Source: JAFGBH01 sp964430915 (GTDB lineage Bacteria > Desulfobacterota > Syntrophia > Syntrophales > UBA2210). Taken from it: a stretch of 6,804 nt of DNA. The DNA is taken from positions 1-6,804 of the forward strand of contig CAYSHT010000109.1 of NCBI GenBank assembly GCA_964430915.1. The letters run 5' to 3'. Position 1 is the first letter of the stretch. The number at the start of each line of letters is the position of its first letter. The notes below the pieces were generated by a model that saw only the letters and a list, made by a program, of their open reading frames with translations, was not told the DNA's origin and did not search any database. Below are positions 4,792 to 6,804 of the stretch, piece by piece. Position numbers and translations under genes: made by a program.

Positions 4792-6458
4792 TATTTCTTT
4801 ATTATCACGTCTCTTATTTCAGCGCCCTCAAACACATCCAGCACCTTTTGAACGAGGGGGTGCTTCAGCGCCTCACTTTTTAAATTTTCCATCGCCTTTG
4901 TGTTACCGTTGGAAGAGTTCCCATAATTATTGGGTACTCCCTCGAGCGACGTAATCTTAACCGATACGTCTTCTCCGAAAAATTCCCCCGCAATCCTGGT
5001 CAAAAGTTTCTTCTGGGATTTTTCCATGATACTTTCCAGAAAGATATAGCCCTCGGGAAAACCTATCGTCATACACCTGTTGTCATAGCCGAGCAGTTTG
5101 CCCGGCACAATTTTGGACCAGAGGGGATTGCTTTTTTTCTTTACATAGTCCGTAAAATCACCCCACAGGTTATCACCTTTATCTCTGCCCCTGATCTCAT
5201 CTTCCCCCCTCGTTTCGGCACGAGCATCCCTTCTCGTCTCGGCATGTGTTTCCTTTTCCTTCTTTGGTTGCTTTATGCTTTCAGGGGCGCTTTTTTTTTC
5301 TTTGCCTTCCGATTTCAGGTTTTTTTCAAGGACCTCCATCCTCGACAGGATTTCATCGATTGGCACCATCGGCTCAAGATAGGCCATTTTTACCAGCACA
5401 TATTCCAAGTTGAGCCTGGGCTCCAGGCCTTTTCGTATGTCATCCTCTTCGGCAATCAGCATATCGAGGAGGCGCTGAATCGTTTCCCGTGAAGCCCCCT
5501 CGGAGATCTTTTTGAGTTCTCCTATTTCATGATCCGAGAGCTCTGCCAGAAGTTCTTCGTTCTCCGTTATTGTAACGGTAAGGAGGTCCATAAAATGATT
5601 GAGAAACATCTGGTAAAACTGCTTGATGTCCATACCCGAGTAGTATACTTCGTCCACAATCTTGAGGCATTTGCCCGCATCCCGTGCAAGAACGGCACGG
5701 GAAAGTTCGGCAAGAAACCTCCTGTCAGAGAGGCCGAGGAGCTCCTTAATGTCACCATCCTTTATATCCATACCCGCATAGGATATGACCTGATCGAAAA
5801 TACTCTGCGCATCCCGGAGACTCCCCTCTCCCCCCTTTGCAATCCAGGTCAATCCCTCATCGCTTACCGTTATTTTTTCCCCTTTTGCTATAAGGCCAAG
5901 ATTATCAATTATCTGCCGCAGGGATATCCGCTTGAAATCAAAGTGCTGACAGCGGGAAAGGATCGTTGCCGGAACCTTGTATATTTCCGTCGTTGCAAAA
6001 ATAAAAATCACACGGGAGGGGGGTTCTTCGAGCGTCTTCAGGAGGGCATTGAAGGCCTCTTTGGTTAACATGTGGACTTCATCGATGATATACACCTTAT
6101 ACCGGAAGGCTACGGGAGAGAATTTTACATTTTCTCTCAGTTCCCGTATCTCATCGATACCCCTGTTCGATGCCCCATCGATTTCCCGAACGTCGAGAGA
6201 TGACCCGTCCGTAATCTCTCTGCAGTTTGAACACTGATTGCAGGGTGTTTCGGAGGGCCCCTTTTCACAATTGATCGCCTTGGCCAGTATCCGTGCCACG
6301 GAGGTCTTGCCCGTCCCTCGTGGTCCACTGAATAAATAGGCATGGGCAATCCTATCGAGATTTATGGCATTTTTCAGTGTTTTTACGACATGATCCTGCC
6401 CCATGACCTCCTCGAAGATCTGAGGTCTCCATTTTCGGGCCAGAACACGGTATTCCAT
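4791..6458 (-). CDS. dnaX: DNA polymerase III clamp-loader subunit tau (possibly also gamma)
   Basis: The 555-residue protein is DnaX, the ATPase of the clamp loader that places the beta clamp on primed DNA. The AAA+ module shows the N-terminal signature YRVLARKWRPQIFEEV, Walker A GPRGTGKT (45-52), a zinc site (Cys64, 73, 76, 79), Walker B VYIIDEVH (122-129), sensor 1 FATTE (154-158) and the arginine finger SRC (168-170). The lid and the domain III collar follow to about residue 375. A charged linker (~380-430, rich in K/E/R) leads to the tau-specific C-terminal region, which in the family binds polymerase alpha and DnaB. A nine-A run at codons 387-390 in the linker could produce a gamma-like short form. 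ATG 6458 has AGGAG 6 nt upstream. ffs lies ~32 nt upstream; ybaB lies downstream after a 158-nt gap. Confidence 0.97.
   Translation of the reverse strand: MEYRVLARKWRPQIFEEVMGQDHVVKTLKNAINLDRIAHAYLFSGPRGTGKTSVARILAKAINCEKGPSETPCNQCSNCREITDGSSLDVREIDGASNRGIDEIRELRENVKFSPVAFRYKVYIIDEVHMLTKEAFNALLKTLEEPPSRVIFIFATTEIYKVPATILSRCQHFDFKRISLRQIIDNLGLIAKGEKITVSDEGLTWIAKGGEGSLRDAQSIFDQVISYAGMDIKDGDIKELLGLSDRRFLAELSRAVLARDAGKCLKIVDEVYYSGMDIKQFYQMFLNHFMDLLTVTITENEELLAELSDHEIGELKKISEGASRETIQRLLDMLIAEEDDIRKGLEPRLNLEYVLVKMAYLEPMVPIDEILSRMEVLEKNLKSEGKEKKSAPESIKQPKKEKETHAETRRDARAETRGEDEIRGRDKGDNLWGDFTDYVKKKSNPLWSKIVPGKLLGYDNRCMTIGFPEGYIFLESIMEKSQKKLLTRIAGEFFGEDVSVKITSLEGVPNNYGNSSNGNTKAMENLKSEALKHPLVQKVLDVFEGAEIRDVIIKK
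5281..5299 (-). promoter_or_regulatory. Candidate slippage/frameshift site in dnaX (A9 run followed by an early stop)
   Basis: On the minus strand the frame reads GAA AAA AAA AGC (E387-K-K-S390), giving nine consecutive A (5299..5291). A -1 shift (or insertion of one A in the mRNA) gives AAG CGC CCC TGA, ending the protein after three more residues (~392 residues: AAA+ and collar domains only). A +1 shift stops at TAA 5275..5273. SD-like GGAAGG lies just upstream. The eight bases from 5288 to 5281 are perfectly complementary to 5194 to 5187 downstream. dnaX of E. coli (-1 ribosomal frameshift) and of Thermus thermophilus (A9 slippage) make gamma in comparable ways. Confidence 0.55.
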
Positions 6459-6475
6459 CGGAGACTCCTGTCAGA

Positions 6476-6498
6476 CTATCAAAAAAATGATAGCCGGG
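6476..6498 (-). terminator. Possible intrinsic terminator at the 3' end of ffs
   Basis: The GC-rich closing helix of the SRP RNA ends in CCGGCTA and is followed on the minus strand by TCATTTTTTT, a stem-then-U-tract layout. The U-tract is also the loop of a small palindrome (CTATCA/TGATAG, 6476-6481 and 6488-6493). It may end or partly end SRP RNA transcription before dnaX, or mark a processing site. dnaX starts only 32 nt further on, so read-through is likely. Confidence 0.4.
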
Positions 6499-6587
6499 TG
6501 ATCCCGTAGCAAACATAGAAGTTGCTGCCGCTGCTTCCTTCCGGACCTGACGGGGTTCACAATTCTCTGTTCCACGGGGCCCGGCTA
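6491..6587 (-). ncRNA. ffs: Small signal recognition particle RNA (4.5S type)
   Basis: The minus strand carries the universally conserved SRP apical sequence GTCAGGTCCGGAAGGAAGCA (6551 to ~6532), which includes the GGAA tetraloop and the Ffh-binding symmetric and asymmetric loops. The ends close with an 8-bp helix (TAGCCGGG against CCCGGCTA), giving a ~97-nt single hairpin without an Alu domain, like E. coli 4.5S RNA. It lies between tRNA-Ser(GGA) and dnaX, its classic position. With Ffh it targets nascent membrane proteins to the Sec translocon. The exact ends are set by the closing helix and may differ by a few bases. Confidence 0.95.
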
Positions 6588-6608
6588 CCTAACGGATAAT
6601 TAAAGAAA

Positions 6609-6703
<95 letters not shown>

Positions 6704-6710
6704 ATATAAG

Positions 6711-6804
6711 TGGCGGAGAGGGTGGGATTCGAACCCACGTGGGAGCTTTTGGCCCCCAAGTCGATTTCGAGTCGACCCCGTTACGACCACTTCGGTACCT
6801 CTCC
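6711..6804 (-). tRNA. tRNA-Ser, anticodon CGA (reads UCG)
   Basis: This complete tRNA ends exactly at the window edge: GGAGAGG (6804-6798) pairs with the 3' CCTCTCC. The anticodon arm is GTCGA-CTCGAAA-TCGAC, with CGA at 6769-6767. It has a long serine-type variable arm, a TTCGAAT T-loop and an encoded CCA (6713-6711). It is in tandem with tRNA-Ser(GGA), probably in one precursor transcript. Confidence 0.96.

Noticed and set aside
5131..5140. Second A7 run in dnaX (VKKKSNP region) as a frameshift site
   Set aside because: Its -1 reading does not stop promptly and it lies inside the tau-specific region, so it is much less suggestive than the A9 run at 5291-5299.

Overview
The window looks like a chromosomal segment of a free-living, probably anaerobic bacterium. 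The glycolate/lactate-type FAD + Fe-S oxidase pair, the two-subunit oxygen-sensitive class I fumarase and the FCD-type regulator remnant would fit a Desulfobacterota-like ('deltaproteobacterial') organism. That placement is inference from gene content only. Every intact gene is on the minus strand, so transcription runs from high to low coordinates.

Information-processing block (6804 to 3630): two tandem serine tRNAs (anticodons CGA and GGA), the small SRP RNA (ffs), dnaX, a YbaB/EbfC nucleoid protein and recR. The order tRNA-Ser / SRP RNA / dnaX / ybaB / recR is a known conserved neighbourhood, for example in Bacillus, and supports each call. dnaX carries a run of nine A in its inter-domain linker. 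Either out-of-frame reading stops within a few codons, so a short gamma-type clamp-loader subunit is a real possibility. Between dnaX and ybaB lie two GTAG-headed palindromes in inverted orientation (REP-doublet-like), then a long imperfect hairpin in the ybaB leader.

Metabolic block (3620 to 2094): the alpha and beta subunits of class I fumarase follow recR by 9 nt. A 105-nt gap containing an array of 7-nt units separates the two subunit genes, which are usually closely spaced.

Decaying oxidase locus (2072 to 1): a plus-strand remnant of a GntR/FadR-family regulator keeps only the end of its ligand-binding FCD domain. It lies divergent to a GlcD-like FAD oxidase gene. That gene has a good Shine-Dalgarno and ATG, but its 18th codon is an in-frame TAA. 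A GlcF-like Fe-S subunit follows and runs off the window edge. The regulator truncation and the nonsense codon together suggest that this 2-hydroxyacid oxidation locus has lost its control and perhaps its function, unless the TAA is a sequence error.
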